Assembly (NCBI RefSeq): GCF_024300645.1
Contig: NZ_CP101291.1
Span: forward strand, 186,001 to 250,000
Length of the DNA: 64,000 nucleotides
Direction of reading: 5' to 3'
DNA from: Alteromonas sp. LMIT006
GTDB lineage: Bacteria; Pseudomonadota; Gammaproteobacteria; Enterobacterales; Alteromonadaceae
In this document: positions 29,854 to 39,387 of the stretch, piece by piece
How the letters are laid out: every line of letters starts with the position of its first letter
How positions within the stretch are numbered: the first letter of the stretch is position 1
The notes under the pieces: generated by a model
Seen by the model: the letters and a program-made list of their open reading frames with translations, nothing else
Database searches by the model: none
What the model was told of the DNA's origin: nothing
Translations under genes and position numbers: made by a program

Positions 29854-30621
29854 ATGACCAAGTTACCGATTAGTGTTTTTATTATTTGTCAAAATGAAGA
29901 ACAACATATTCGACGTCTACTCACCTCCCTTGAGATGATGGATGAAATCATTATTGTGGACTCAGGTAGTACGGATATGACACTGGAGATTGCGCGCGAA
30001 TATGATGTTAAGATCACTCATCAAGAATGGTTGGGGTACACAAAACAGAAACAGTTTGCCATGAATCTATGCTCACACGACTGGGTGCTGAATTTGGATG
30101 CCGATGAAGCACTGACGCCGACCTTAGTGGCAAAAATGGAAGCGATCATTAAGTCCGATGTCGCCGACTGCGTGCGTTTACAACGAAATGACTTTTTAAT
30201 TGGTCAACCCTTTTCAGCATTGACTAAAAAGCCAAACAATCTGCGTCTTTTCAAAAAATCAAAAGCCCAATTTAAACCCGATGTTTTAGTGCATGAGAGC
30301 GCACAAGTAGATGGACGAGAAATTCAGATCAAAGAAGCATTTGATCATTATGGCTACGATTCCATTCATGTATTAACCGATAAATGTAACCAATATTCGA
30401 CCTTAAAAGCCGATGAAAAATTTGCAAAAGGCAAACGCCACTCTCTACTCAAATTGACGTTGGTGTTTCCAATTACTTTTTTAAAAGTGTACTTGTTGCA
30501 AAGATTTATATTTTCTGGGAGGAGAGGATTCATCCAATCGGTCATCACCGCCTATTATTCTTTTACTAAAGAAGCAAAATTATACGAAGCGTATCAAAGG
30601 GAAAAACATCACAGAGTGTGA
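29854..30621 (+). CDS. Family 2 glycosyltransferase (LPS core-type)
   Basis: A 255-residue GT-A fold glycosyltransferase. The start VFIICQNEEQHIRRLL, the nucleotide-binding VDSGSTDMT and the metal-binding DxD-type LNLDADEALT are typical of the WaaE/KdtX-like branch that adds sugars to the lipopolysaccharide inner core. The C-terminal helix region LKVYLLQRFIFSGRRGF matches that branch and may contact the membrane. No other LPS core genes are adjacent, so the acceptor is inferred. Its 3' end overlaps convergent dinB by 13 bases. Confidence 0.85.
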   Translation: MTKLPISVFIICQNEEQHIRRLLTSLEMMDEIIIVDSGSTDMTLEIAREYDVKITHQEWLGYTKQKQFAMNLCSHDWVLNLDADEALTPTLVAKMEAIIKSDVADCVRLQRNDFLIGQPFSALTKKPNNLRLFKKSKAQFKPDVLVHESAQVDGREIQIKEAFDHYGYDSIHVLTDKCNQYSTLKADEKFAKGKRHSLLKLTLVFPITFLKVYLLQRFIFSGRRGFIQSVITAYYSFTKEAKLYEAYQREKHHRV

Positions 30622-31676
30622 TCATCCAACGGCAATACAAGCTGTTCGATATCACTTTCATTTTTTAGCCCGACCGTCAGACCAACCAGACGTATCCCCC
30701 TTTCTTTGCGACGCAGTAAAATGGCCGTTAACAGCTCACTAAAATATTCTGCATCATAAAATGGACGCGTATGCTCGATGGTGGTGAGTTGAAAATCATC
30801 GAACTTCAACTTGATCCCCTGGCTTTTAATTCGTGACTCGGCATCATGATAAGCAATACGCTGTTCGAGCTTGGGTAAAAGGTAAGCTACGACGTCTTCT
30901 ACTTCGGTGCGAGCAACAATATCAACACTTAAGGTACGCTCAACGCCAATGGATTTGCGCACGCGTTCTACATTAACAGCTCTATCATCAATCGCATGAC
31001 AGCGATTCCATAAAATCGCACCAAACTTTCCTAATGTTTTGTGCAATCGAGTAAACGGAAATTGACGCACATCTGCGCAAGTAAACAATCCTAAATTATT
31101 AAGCTGCTCCAGTGTGACTTTACCTACCCCAGGGATTTTGTGCAGTGGCATTCGTGCAACGAACTCGTCTAACTCCCTTGGTGTGATAACACATATCCCG
31201 TTAGGTTTATTTTCATCACTGGCGACTTTTGCAACAAACTTGATGGGCGCGACGCCAGCAGAGGCCGTAATTCCAATCTCTCGTTCGATAGTACGCCGAA
31301 TATCTTGTGCAATCAATGTAGCAGAGCCGTTACAATGAGTTACATGAGTCACATCTAGATACGCTTCATCCCATGATAGCGGCTCAATGATTTCGGTATA
31401 ACGAGAAAAAATCTCACGGATTTGATCACTGACCTGCTTATACACATCCATGCGCCCTTTGATTAAAGTGAGGTCAGGACAAAGTCTTAAAGCGTGCACA
31501 GTAGACATGGCAGAGCGCACGCCAAAAGCACGCGCAGGGTAGTTGCATGTTGCAATCACACCGCGCCTATCGGAACTGCCACCAATGGCAATCGGGATAC
31601 CCCTATATCTAGGGTTGTCCCGCATCTCGACCGCGGCATAAAAGCAATCCATATCGATATGTATGATCTTTCGCAT
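30609..31676 (-). CDS. dinB: DNA polymerase IV DinB, with unusual SWDEA motif
   Basis: A 355-residue Y-family translesion polymerase. Catalytic metal ligands are Asp8 (HIDMDCFYAAVE) and Asp103-Glu104, numbering identical to E. coli DinB. The motif usually reads S-L/I-D-E-A; here it is S101-W102-D103-E104-A, encoded by TGG. The steric-gate aromatic at position 12-13 (CFYAA), the thumb helix-hairpin-helix KIPGVGKVT, and the little-finger domain are all present. I see no C-terminal beta-clamp pentapeptide with certainty; QLVLPL near the end is the likely candidate. No LexA box was found upstream. Confidence 0.95.
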   Translation of the reverse strand: MRKIIHIDMDCFYAAVEMRDNPRYRGIPIAIGGSSDRRGVIATCNYPARAFGVRSAMSTVHALRLCPDLTLIKGRMDVYKQVSDQIREIFSRYTEIIEPLSWDEAYLDVTHVTHCNGSATLIAQDIRRTIEREIGITASAGVAPIKFVAKVASDENKPNGICVITPRELDEFVARMPLHKIPGVGKVTLEQLNNLGLFTCADVRQFPFTRLHKTLGKFGAILWNRCHAIDDRAVNVERVRKSIGVERTLSVDIVARTEVEDVVAYLLPKLEQRIAYHDAESRIKSQGIKLKFDDFQLTTIEHTRPFYDAEYFSELLTAILLRRKERGIRLVGLTVGLKNESDIEQLVLPLDDHTL

Positions 31677-31718
31677 TTTTTAAATACAAAGCGGTCAACC
31701 CTTTGCCTCTCTGGCGCA

Positions 31719-31952
31719 CTAAATTATTTTATCCTTTTCCCATTCTGCAATTTTTTTCTGCCGAGCGGCTTCGCGTTCCATTCGTGCTTTTTTGCGATCA
31801 CACGGTTCAGGGCAGTCGCAAGCTTTTGCAATGCCTAATGCGCCTAAGCCACCACAGCTGCCTGATATCGTCTTTTTCTGAACTAAATAACCCACAGCCA
31901 TGGCAACGACCATCGCAACAAAAAATACAAACGCTAAAATAAACGTACTCAT
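31719..31952 (-). CDS. nqrM: Na+-NQR maturation protein NqrM
   Basis: A 77-residue DUF539 protein needed for assembly of Na+-NQR, thought to deliver iron for the Cys4 Fe site between NqrD and NqrE. It has one N-terminal membrane helix (about 4-24) and a cysteine-rich cytoplasmic segment GSCGGLGALGIAKACDCPEPC with four conserved Cys, then a basic tail. It follows apbE after 18 bases, its normal place. Confidence 0.93.
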   Translation of the reverse strand: MSTFILAFVFFVAMVVAMAVGYLVQKKTISGSCGGLGALGIAKACDCPEPCDRKKARMEREAARQKKIAEWEKDKII

Positions 31953-31970
31953 GATGTAATCCTGTGTGAC

Positions 31971-32984
31971 TTAATGTATTGTAACAACTTGGTCAAATAG
32001 TGGCGAGCGATACTCCACAAATCCATTGTCCGATTTGGTTATCAATAAAACAGCTAAATCTTCGCTTTCTGCCAACAGTTTTGCTTCCTCAGTACCCAAG
32101 ATACTCAACGCAGTTGCAAGCCCATCGGCTACCATTGATTTTTCATGTACTACGGTTACAGAGACTAATTTATGTTGAATCGGACGACCTGTAGTTGGAT
32201 TGATAAGATGGGAATAGCGAATGCCATCTTCTTCATAATAATTACGATAATCACCCGAGGTCGCAATGGCATTATTTCCAATAGAAATCACCTTTTGAAT
32301 CGCACGTTGCTCACTTAAGGGCTTTTCAATTGCAATACGCCAAGCTGAACCATTTTGCTTGTTACCGGAAACACGCATTTCACCACCAATTTCAACAAGA
32401 TAATTGTCAATATTATGAGACTCTAATATCTCGGCTAATACATCGACACCATAGCCTTTTGCTATAGGTGACAAATCAACGTAGATACCGTCGATTTGTT
32501 TCGTAGCAATACCTTTGTTAATTTGAATATGCTCCAAGCCCATCAGCGCCTTAGCAGCATCAATTTGGCCCTGAGAGGGGATTTTTTCTGGGCGTTTTTG
32601 TGGTCCAAATCCCCACAGGTTGACTAATGGCCCTATCGTAACATCTAACGCTCCATTGGATAATTTTGCCAGTCGCTTCGCTTCTTCAATAACCAATAGT
32701 GTCTCGGCACTCAATAACATGGGTTGACCCGCTGACAATTGATTAAAACGTGACAGTTCAGAGTCTGGTATGTATGTCGACATGAGCTGATTAATACGAA
32801 TGAGTGCGTCATTAATTTGTCTGTGCAACACGTCAGATGATGGGGCATCACCTCCGTGGTATTTTACGTTATATGTCGTACCCATGGTGTTACCATTTAG
32901 GAATGACTCATTTTTTTCAGGGGTTTGTTGACTGCATGACGACAGCACCATACAAACAAGCAAAACCAATACATGTTTCATCAT
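31971..32984 (-). CDS. apbE: FAD:protein FMN transferase ApbE (lipoprotein)
   Basis: ApbE attaches FMN covalently to threonine in NqrB and NqrC using FAD as donor, so it is essential for pump maturation. The 337-residue precursor has a lipoprotein signal with lipobox LSSC (Cys at about 17). Motifs include NGNTMGTTYNVKY, the flavin site IGGEMRVSG, and the C-terminal HLINPTTGRP and MVADGLATAL segments that hold Mg2+ and FAD. It lies downstream of nqrF, but a terminator at 33000-33026 stands between them, so its expression may depend partly on read-through. Confidence 0.95.
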   Translation of the reverse strand: MMKHVLVLLVCMVLSSCSQQTPEKNESFLNGNTMGTTYNVKYHGGDAPSSDVLHRQINDALIRINQLMSTYIPDSELSRFNQLSAGQPMLLSAETLLVIEEAKRLAKLSNGALDVTIGPLVNLWGFGPQKRPEKIPSQGQIDAAKALMGLEHIQINKGIATKQIDGIYVDLSPIAKGYGVDVLAEILESHNIDNYLVEIGGEMRVSGNKQNGSAWRIAIEKPLSEQRAIQKVISIGNNAIATSGDYRNYYEEDGIRYSHLINPTTGRPIQHKLVSVTVVHEKSMVADGLATALSILGTEEAKLLAESEDLAVLLITKSDNGFVEYRSPLFDQVVTIH

Positions 32985-32999
32985 TTTTGTTTACCCGAT

Positions 33000-33026
33000 A
33001 AAAAAAGAGCCGACATAAGCCGGCTC
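33000..33026 (-). terminator. Terminator after nqrF, before apbE
   Basis: GAGCCG (33007-33012) and CGGCTC (33021-33026) form a six-base stem that, read on the minus strand, is followed by seven T (33006-33000). It begins 16 bases beyond the nqrF stop and lies upstream of the apbE start at 32984, so it would attenuate nqr transcription before apbE-nqrM. Confidence 0.8.
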
Positions 33027-33041
33027 CTTGGTCGTTAGTTG

Positions 33042-34271
33042 TTAGCCACCGAAGTCATCTAACATAATATTTTCGTCTTCAACACCCAAATCTTTCAGCA
33101 TATTGATGACGGCTGCGTTCATCATGGGCGGACCGCACATATAGAACTCACAGTCTTCAGGAGCTGGATGATCTTTGAGGTAATTTTCCAATAAGACATT
33201 GTGGATAAAACCAGTATAGCCTTCCCAATTGTCCTCTGGTTGTGGATCAGATAATGCAACATACCAGTCAAAATTATCGTTCTCTTTTGCCAGCATATCA
33301 AAATCTTCAACATAGAACATTTCACGTTTGGAACGCGCACCATACCAAAACGACATCTTGCGATCCGTTTTGATGCGACGAAGTTGGTCGAAGATGTGCG
33401 AACGCATTGGTGCCATACCAGCACCACCACCAACGAATACCATTTCAGCATCAGTATCTTTGGCAAAGAACTCACCAAATGGACCTGAAATCGTTACTTT
33501 GTCGCCTTTTTTAAGGCTCCAAATAAACGAGGACATTTTACCAGCAGGTAGGCTTAGGTTATTAGGTGGCGGCGTAGCAATACGCACGTTCAACATAATA
33601 ATGCCTTCTTCTTCCGGGTAGTTTGCCATCGAGTATGCACGAATGGTTTCTTCGTCTACTTTTGACTCCACGTCAAAGAAGCCAAAGTGATTCCAATCTG
33701 GGCGATATTCTTCTGGAATATCAAAGTCTTTGTACTTAACGTGGTGAGGTGGCGCCTCAATCTGAATGTAACCACCTGCACGGAATGGTACCGATTCACC
33801 ATCAGGGATTGCAAGCTTAAGTTCTTTAATGAAAGTTGCCTCGTTATTGTTCGAGATAACTTCACATTCCCATTTCTTAACACCAAAGATTTCTTCTGGT
33901 AACTCAATATCCATGTCTTGCTTAACCGCAACTTGACATGATAGGCGACAACCCTCTTTCGCTTCACGCTTAGAGATATGGTCTAATTCAGTAGGAAGAA
34001 TTTCGCCACCACCTTCTTTGATGGTTACATGACATTGACCACATGAGCCGCCACCACCACAAGCTGACGATACAAAGATACCTGAGTCAGCTAGTGCACC
34101 AAGTAATTTGCCGCCAGGTGCTGCAACGATGGTTTTTTCTGGATCACCGTTTACTGTAATTTTGACGTCACCAGAAGGCACAAGTTTTGACTTAGCAAAC
34201 ATGATGATAAATACAAGCGCAAGAACAATAACGATAAACATGCCTACGCCGAGGATAACTTCTATATTCAT
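33042..34271 (-). CDS. nqrF: Na+-translocating NADH:quinone reductase subunit F
   Basis: NqrF is the NADH-oxidising entry subunit. The 409-residue protein has an N-terminal membrane helix (about 5-25), a 2Fe-2S ferredoxin domain with ligands C71, C77, C80 and C112, and a ferredoxin-reductase-like module that binds FAD (RAYSMANYP) and NADH ([15 protein letters not shown] and FYMCGPPMM). It is the last structural gene of nqrABCDEF. All cofactor motifs are intact. Confidence 0.98.
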   Translation of the reverse strand: MNIEVILGVGMFIVIVLALVFIIMFAKSKLVPSGDVKITVNGDPEKTIVAAPGGKLLGALADSGIFVSSACGGGGSCGQCHVTIKEGGGEILPTELDHISKREAKEGCRLSCQVAVKQDMDIELPEEIFGVKKWECEVISNNNEATFIKELKLAIPDGESVPFRAGGYIQIEAPPHHVKYKDFDIPEEYRPDWNHFGFFDVESKVDEETIRAYSMANYPEEEGIIMLNVRIATPPPNNLSLPAGKMSSFIWSLKKGDKVTISGPFGEFFAKDTDAEMVFVGGGAGMAPMRSHIFDQLRRIKTDRKMSFWYGARSKREMFYVEDFDMLAKENDNFDWYVALSDPQPEDNWEGYTGFIHNVLLENYLKDHPAPEDCEFYMCGPPMMNAAVINMLKDLGVEDENIMLDDFGG

Positions 34272-34286
34272 AATCTAGCTCCCCTA

Positions 34287-34895
34287 TTAAATTGCGATGC
34301 CGGTGAATGACTGAAAGCCCAATGCCATTAGACCTGCAATCATAAATACCGAACCAAGACCACGAACACCGTCAGGCATATCCGCGTATTTTAGTTTTTC
34401 ACGAACTGCCGCTAATAATACGATAGCAAGTGCCCAACCAATACCTGAACCAATACCATACACAAAGCTTTCGGCAACGTTATATTCACGCTGTACAGCA
34501 AATGCGACACCACCAAAAATGGCACAGTTCACGGTAATCAATGGTAAGAATATACCAAGTGCGTTGTACAACGCAGGGAAGAACTTATCTAAGCTCATTT
34601 CCAAGATCTGTACCAAAGCTGCGATAACACCGATGAACGTCAAGAAGCTTAAGAAGCTTAAATCCGCATCAGGGAAACCGGCCCAAGCAAGCGCGCCAGG
34701 TGCAAGAATATTGGTATAGATAACTTGGTTAACCGGTACAGAGATTCCCAATACCACGATTACCGCAATACCTAGACCCATTGAGGTTGCAACTTTTTTA
34801 GAAACCGCTAGAAAAGTACACATCCCTAAGAAAAGTGATAGTGCCATGTTCTCAACAAAAATTGAGCGCACTAATAATCCAACATAATGTTCCAT
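34287..34895 (-). CDS. nqrE: Na+-translocating NADH:quinone reductase subunit E
   Basis: A 202-residue integral membrane subunit with six helices, paralogous to NqrD in inverted topology. The Cys in FLGMCTF and the Cys in VNCAIFGG are the iron ligands shared with NqrD at the membrane-embedded Fe or 2Fe-2S centre. Start [20 protein letters not shown] is typical. It follows nqrD with only two bases between, and nqrF is 15 bases downstream. Confidence 0.98.
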   Translation of the reverse strand: MEHYVGLLVRSIFVENMALSLFLGMCTFLAVSKKVATSMGLGIAVIVVLGISVPVNQVIYTNILAPGALAWAGFPDADLSFLSFLTFIGVIAALVQILEMSLDKFFPALYNALGIFLPLITVNCAIFGGVAFAVQREYNVAESFVYGIGSGIGWALAIVLLAAVREKLKYADMPDGVRGLGSVFMIAGLMALGFQSFTGIAI

Positions 34896-34897
34896 GA

Positions 34898-35533
34898 TTA
34901 GTCCTTAGGTTCGACCTGTTCAGGGCGAATGGTACGGATAAACCAAATCATACCGCCGATTAAGAAGAATGAGCTAAATGGTAGGATTAACAGACCATTT
35001 GCTTGATACCAGCCACCATTAGTAACCAATGGTAAAATCTCAAAGCCCAAGATAGTACCAAAACCGAATAGCTCTTTGATAGTACCGATGACGATAAGGA
35101 TAAATGAATACCCTAGACCGTTACCAACCCCATCAAGCAAGCTCATCATAGGTGGTGACTTCATTGCATACGCTTCAGCACGCCCCATTACAATACAGTT
35201 GGTAATAATCAAACCAACGAATACCGAGAGTTGTTTTGAAATCTCGTATGAATACGCTTTCAAAATTTGGTCAACCACGATTACCAAAGAAGCAATAATC
35301 GTCATTTGAATGATGATACGTACGCTTGATGGAATGTAATTGCGAATGATTGAAATAAACAAGTTAGAAAAAGCCGTTACTGAGGTCAATGCCAATGACA
35401 TAACCAAAGCTGTTTCTAATTTTGTTGTGATTGCCAATGCAGAACAAATACCAAGTACATGAAGTGCAATGGGGTTCGAATCAATGATTGGCCCAAACAG
35501 GGCTTTTTTCATTTCTTTTGCGTTACTCGCCAT
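34898..35533 (-). CDS. nqrD: Na+-translocating NADH:quinone reductase subunit D
   Basis: A 211-residue membrane subunit with six helices. It contributes two Cys (HVLGICSAL and [12 protein letters not shown]) to the iron centre shared with NqrE, and is part of the path for electrons from NqrF to NqrC. Start [16 protein letters not shown] is standard. Spacing is 12 bases from nqrC and two bases to nqrE, so D and E are tightly coupled. Confidence 0.98.
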   Translation of the reverse strand: MASNAKEMKKALFGPIIDSNPIALHVLGICSALAITTKLETALVMSLALTSVTAFSNLFISIIRNYIPSSVRIIIQMTIIASLVIVVDQILKAYSYEISKQLSVFVGLIITNCIVMGRAEAYAMKSPPMMSLLDGVGNGLGYSFILIVIGTIKELFGFGTILGFEILPLVTNGGWYQANGLLILPFSSFFLIGGMIWFIRTIRPEQVEPKD

Positions 35534-35545
35534 GAGATATGCCCC

Positions 35546-36322
35546 TTATGATTTCCAAGATTGTCTTTGTAAGTATGGACCGAAACCGTTTTCACCAGCC
35601 CAATACTGCAATGTGTTGCTGACGCCGTTCGAGGTCAATGTTGCACCCGATAAAGCATCTACTGCATAAGGGTTATCAGAACCAGCTTGTTTCTTTACTT
35701 TGATAGCAACTTCGCCATCGTCGTAAATCTTTTTGCCTTTCCATTTAGCCATCCATGCAGGGTTTTGCACTTCACCACCCAATCCAGGGGTTTCCTTATG
35801 CTGGTAGTACACCAACTCTTCAATCGTATTGCCATCAGCACTTACTGCTAAGAAGCCAAACATCAAATCCCAAAGACCAGATCCGTGAACCGGTAAGATT
35901 ATACGAGAAATCGAACCATCTTCTTCTTTAATGTGGAATACATTAGCAATTGCCGAGCGACGTGAAAAGCCAACATTGCCTTCAACTTTTACACTGGTAT
36001 TAGGATCCTTCGCTAACTTGCCATACATGTCAAAAGGCTTACCAGTATCCGCTACAGGATTTTCGACGTATTCGCCTGTCGCTAGATCAACGAATTTTTC
36101 TTCAACTCGCGCTTCATAGCGTTCTTTGACTGCCGCTTTTGACATGCCGGCTTCATACAAACCGGCTGCGGTTAAAATGTTCGTTTTCTTATCTACTGCT
36201 GCGTTTGACTGTTGTAGTGAGCGCAAGCCAACCGCCGCACTTGATACAACAATTGAGCACACTAGACAAACTGCTAGGACAACGCCAACCGTTCTGCCCA
36301 AAGTTTCTTTATTAGCTGACAC
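35546..36322 (-). CDS. nqrC: Na+-translocating NADH:quinone reductase subunit C
   Basis: NqrC carries a covalent FMN on the Thr of the SGAT motif ([13 protein letters not shown]) in its periplasmic domain, attached by ApbE. I place the start at the GTG at 36322 ([10 protein letters not shown]): GGAGGG lies seven bases upstream, and the 258-residue product matches known NqrC. The longer frame to 36403 would begin deep inside nqrB with TTG. It overlaps the nqrB end by 11 bases. One N-terminal membrane helix (about 9-30) precedes the soluble domain. Confidence 0.96.
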   Translation of the reverse strand: MSANKETLGRTVGVVLAVCLVCSIVVSSAAVGLRSLQQSNAAVDKKTNILTAAGLYEAGMSKAAVKERYEARVEEKFVDLATGEYVENPVADTGKPFDMYGKLAKDPNTSVKVEGNVGFSRRSAIANVFHIKEEDGSISRIILPVHGSGLWDLMFGFLAVSADGNTIEELVYYQHKETPGLGGEVQNPAWMAKWKGKKIYDDGEVAIKVKKQAGSDNPYAVDALSGATLTSNGVSNTLQYWAGENGFGPYLQRQSWKS

Positions 36323-37523
36323 GTGCAACCCTCCGTTTGATGTTGCTCTGTGCAACGAAATAATCGAATAATGGTGCCCACAAGTTTGCGAATAGAATTG
36401 CAAGCATAATACCTTCAGGGAATGCAGGATTTAAAACACGAACGATGACTGTCATCATACCGATGAAGAAACCGTACGCCCATTTCCCTGTGTCTGTGAA
36501 CGAGGCAGAAACTGGGTCCGTTGCCATAAAGAACATACCAAACGCCATACCACCAATGACCATATGCCAGTACCAAGGCATAGCCAGGTAATGAGATGGG
36601 TTATCTGCAGGAGCAACCATATTTAAGATTGTGGATAAGAAAATCACACCAAAAAGAACACCTGCAACAATGCGCCAGCTTGCAATACGTAAATAGATAA
36701 TAAATAAGCCACCGAGCATAATCGCCAACGTTGAGACTTCACCAGCAGAACCTTGGATATTACCTAGGAAAGCTTGAGTCCATGCAGCCATGTCAGAGAA
36801 GTCCATGGTGCCTGAAGCCGCTTGGCTTAACCATGTTGCACCAGAGTAACCGTCAGCAGCCACCCAAATTGAGTCACCTGACATCTGCGCTGGATAGGCA
36901 AAATACAAGAAAGCACGACCAGACAACGCTGGATTAAGGAAGTTACGTCCGGTACCACCAAATACTTCTTTGGCGATAACCACACCGAAGGTAATACCCA
37001 ATGCTACTTGCCATAAAGGTACTGTAGCCGGTAACGTCAGTGCAAATAGTACGGATGTAACGAAGAAGCCTTCATTCACTTCGTGCTTACGCACTGAGGC
37101 AAATAAAACCTCCCAGAAACCACCTACAGCAAATGTCACCGCATAAATCGGTAACCACCAACATGCACCGTAGAAAAACAGTGTTAATGCAGACGCATCG
37201 GCAACGCCTAATTGACCGCCTAACGCAGTAAATAATGCTGCTTGCCATGCATCTGGTAAGGTAGCACCGGCCAAAATAGCAATGTTTGCTTGATTACCGA
37301 TGTTGTACATGCCGTAAAACATCGCAGGGAAAGTCGCCATCCACACCATGATCATGATGCGTTTTAAATCGATGCTATCACGTACGTGAGTTGAGGATTT
37401 ATTGACTTTACCAGGAGTGTAAAAAATGGTCGCAACAGCTTCATAGAGTGCGTACCATTTTTCGTGTTTGCCACCCGGCTCAAAATCCGGTTCAATTTTT
37501 TCTAAATATGCTTTTAAACCCAT
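36312..37523 (-). CDS. nqrB: Na+-translocating NADH:quinone reductase subunit B
   Basis: The 403-residue main membrane subunit with about ten helices. It carries covalent FMN on Thr in [10 protein letters not shown] and binds riboflavin, and it contains the proposed Na+ channel. The segments [24 protein letters not shown] and [21 protein letters not shown] are strongly conserved. It follows nqrA by three bases. Intact and of normal length. Confidence 0.98.
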   Translation of the reverse strand: MGLKAYLEKIEPDFEPGGKHEKWYALYEAVATIFYTPGKVNKSSTHVRDSIDLKRIMIMVWMATFPAMFYGMYNIGNQANIAILAGATLPDAWQAALFTALGGQLGVADASALTLFFYGACWWLPIYAVTFAVGGFWEVLFASVRKHEVNEGFFVTSVLFALTLPATVPLWQVALGITFGVVIAKEVFGGTGRNFLNPALSGRAFLYFAYPAQMSGDSIWVAADGYSGATWLSQAASGTMDFSDMAAWTQAFLGNIQGSAGEVSTLAIMLGGLFIIYLRIASWRIVAGVLFGVIFLSTILNMVAPADNPSHYLAMPWYWHMVIGGMAFGMFFMATDPVSASFTDTGKWAYGFFIGMMTVIVRVLNPAFPEGIMLAILFANLWAPLFDYFVAQSNIKRRVARVS

Positions 37524-37526
37524 TGG

Positions 37527-38870
37527 TTAACCCTCTAATTCAATTTTGGTTAAACAATCACGCAAGATTGGGCCATAATTATATTTGCCAGGACAAACAT
37601 AAGAACACAATGCCAAATCTTCTTCATCTAATTCCAAACAACCCATTTGTTGAGCTGTATCAGTATCACCTGCGATGATGTCACGCAATAACAAAGTTGG
37701 TAAGATATCCAACGGCATCACACGCTCGTAGTTACCGATTGGCACCATAGAGCGATCAGAACCGTTTGTTGTAGAAGTCATATTAAACAGGCGTTTGCCT
37801 GCAAGATGACCGAGGTAAGCACGCGTTACTGAATGTTTATCGCCGCCTGGTGTAATCCAACCAAACAAGCGCTTTTCTTTATCTTCTTCAATCAGAGATA
37901 CTTGCAAATGATAACGACCTAAATACGCGTGGGGACCTGCTGCCGTTGTACCGTGTAGTACTGAGCCAGAGATGACACGAGTATTGTCTAGTGTGGTTTC
38001 GTTTGCAATAAGTTGGTCTAGTGACGCACCAATTACAGTGCGAACCAAACGTGGGTTCTTTGCTGCTGGGCCGGCCAAAGCGACAACGCGAGAAGTATCA
38101 AGCTGGCCAGTCGTAAATAGTGCGCCAACCGCAATAACGTCTTGGTAGTTGATGTGCCAGTTAAACTTGGTCGCACCTACTGCATCAATCATATGCATGT
38201 GCGTGCCAACCAAACCCGCAGGATGTGGTCCGGCAAACTCATGCACCTCAACCTTGGCGTTGCCAGTATCTACTGACGCATTTGCTGCTTTAGAAACATA
38301 CAATTTGCCTTCAGTAAGGTTTGATAACACATTCAAACCGTTGACGAAATCATCATTGCGCTCAGCGATAATTACCGTTGGATCAGCGGCCAATGGATTG
38401 GTATCCATGGCATTGACAAAAATCGCATTTGGTTGACTGCCAAGGGTCGGAGCTTTGCTGTATGGACGTGTACGCAACGCTGTCCATAAGCCTGATTCAA
38501 CCAATTGCTGCTCGACTTTATCACGCGTTAAGCCCGCCAGTTTATCCGCTGCGAACGCGTCAAAAGCCACAGCGTCTTCACCTGCCATATCGATTACAAC
38601 AGATTGCAACACGCGCTTTGCACCACGGTTTACTGCAGACACTGTACCGCTTGCTGGAGCCGTGTATTTGACGCCTGGGTTTTTCTTGTCTTCAAACAAA
38701 ACTTGGCCTTTTTTGACCGAGTCACCTACTTGGACATGCATGGTTGGACGCATACCCACGTATTCCTCACCCAAAATCGCGACCTGCGTCACGGCAACCC
38801 CATCGTGGATTTGCTGTGCCGGAGACCCCGAAATAGGAAGGTCTAGTCCTTTCTTTATTTTATGTAACAT
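37527..38870 (-). CDS. nqrA: Na+-translocating NADH:quinone reductase subunit A
   Basis: The cytoplasmic subunit A, about 447 residues, implicated in ubiquinone binding and related to RnfC-type folds. It begins [16 protein letters not shown] use the ATG at 38870 because the family starts there, rather than an in-frame GTG at 38882. The conserved [15 protein letters not shown], the [17 protein letters not shown] block and the C-terminal [19 protein letters not shown], with its Cys pair, are visible. It heads the nqr operon and has a structured promoter region upstream. Confidence 0.97.
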   Translation of the reverse strand: MLHKIKKGLDLPISGSPAQQIHDGVAVTQVAILGEEYVGMRPTMHVQVGDSVKKGQVLFEDKKNPGVKYTAPASGTVSAVNRGAKRVLQSVVIDMAGEDAVAFDAFAADKLAGLTRDKVEQQLVESGLWTALRTRPYSKAPTLGSQPNAIFVNAMDTNPLAADPTVIIAERNDDFVNGLNVLSNLTEGKLYVSKAANASVDTGNAKVEVHEFAGPHPAGLVGTHMHMIDAVGATKFNWHINYQDVIAVGALFTTGQLDTSRVVALAGPAAKNPRLVRTVIGASLDQLIANETTLDNTRVISGSVLHGTTAAGPHAYLGRYHLQVSLIEEDKEKRLFGWITPGGDKHSVTRAYLGHLAGKRLFNMTSTTNGSDRSMVPIGNYERVMPLDILPTLLLRDIIAGDTDTAQQMGCLELDEEDLALCSYVCPGKYNYGPILRDCLTKIELEG

Positions 38871-38894
38871 AAGCAATTGCACTACTCTGTTTGG

Positions 38895-38950
38895 ATACTA
38901 ATTAGCCAAAGCATCACACACAAACCTGGAATGACTTGGCTAATCAGTAT
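38895..38950. repeat. Split 15-bp inverted repeat over the nqr promoter
   Basis: ATACT-A-ATTAGCCAA (38895-38909) and TTGGCTAAT-C-AGTAT (38936-38950) are reverse complements with a single mismatch, 26 bases apart. The upstream arm covers the candidate nqr -10 box and the expected start point; the other arm lies in the early leader, 25-39 bases before the nqrA ATG. Centre-to-centre distance is 41 bases, about four helical turns, which suits an operator pair. Because the start point probably falls inside one arm, an RNA hairpin is less likely. Confidence 0.55.
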
Positions 38951-38975
38951 AATTTTATTGTCACGGTGTTGTTAA
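38946..38975 (-). promoter_or_regulatory. Candidate sigma-70 promoter of the nqr operon
   Basis: On the minus strand, TTAACA (38975-38970, five of six to the -35 consensus) is separated by 18 bases from TATACT (38951-38946, -10). The predicted start is near 38939, giving a leader of about 70 bases to nqrA. Confidence 0.5.
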
Positions 38976-38990
38976 ACAAATCAATTTGTT
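38975..38990. promoter_or_regulatory. Palindrome AACAAAT-CA-ATTTGTT abutting the nqr -35
   Basis: A perfect 7+2+7 inverted repeat directly upstream of, and touching, the candidate nqr -35 box. Its position fits an activator or repressor site. The regulator cannot be named. Confidence 0.45.
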
Positions 38991-39010
38991 GTTATTGAAG
39001 GTTTATTCTA

Positions 39011-39322
39011 ATGCCCACTTTCTCTGTTCAGACCATCACCCACATCGCGAGGCTGAATGACTGCTTAGAATATTATTGTTTTTTTCACACGCTTGATAAC
39101 GGTTATCTCGGTGCTTTCAGCAGAATCTTTCATGAGCATTTGTCAAACCCACACTTATACAAACAACAAATGCTTTAATTAAAACCCGCGGATTATAAAG
39201 GAAAAATCATCCTTAATCCATTATCTATCGTCAGAATATCTAAGGGAATGAAAGATTACTATACGACTTGTGTTCAACAAAACTGCCAGATCCCATATAA
39301 GCCTATCTTTATACAGCAATAA
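39011..39322 (+). pseudogene. Stop-interrupted reading frame, unrecognised product
   Basis: From ATG 39011 one frame reads 55 codons (starting M-P-T-F-S-V-Q-T), meets a TAA at 39176-39178, then continues in the same frame for 47 more codons to a TAA at 39320-39322. The combined product of about 102 residues has no motif I recognise. The second stop lies at the foot of a stem-loop (39321-39341), as it would for a former gene. It may be a decayed gene, two tiny genes, or chance. There is no good ribosome binding site at the ATG. Confidence 0.3.
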
Positions 39323-39341
39323 ACCGCCATTTCGGCGGTTT
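39321..39341. terminator. Hairpin between the interrupted frame and fabV
   Basis: AAACCGCC (39321-39328) and GGCGGTTT (39334-39341) form a perfect 8-bp stem with a five-base loop. There is no long T tract on either side, so it is a weak or Rho-assisted terminator at best. It lies 47 bases past the fabV stop on the minus strand. Confidence 0.5.
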
Positions 39342-39387
39342 ATACAAGGTATTTCAGTCATTGCGACTTTGGTATAACCAATATTCC

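Larger units (their letters stand above)
38883..39387. other. Gene-poor gap between nqrA and fabV
   Basis: No convincing intact gene fills this stretch of about 500 bases. Reading from the nqrA side it holds the split inverted repeat, the candidate nqr promoter and a palindrome (38895-38990), then a reading frame interrupted by one stop (39011-39322), then a GC-rich hairpin (39321-39341) shared with the fabV 3' side. I see no tRNA cloverleaf. Confidence 0.6.

Noticed and set aside
31677-31718. LexA box before dinB
   Set aside because: No CTGT-N8-ACAG type sequence is present in the short gap; SOS control from this site is not supported.
36323-36403. N-terminal extension of NqrC to the TTG at 36404
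   Set aside because: It would lie wholly in nqrB, has no homology to NqrC, and the GTG at 36322 has GGAGGG at ideal spacing.
38895-38950. Rho-independent terminator or attenuator before nqrA
   Set aside because: No T tract follows on the minus strand, and the predicted start point lies inside one arm, so the RNA would not contain the full stem.
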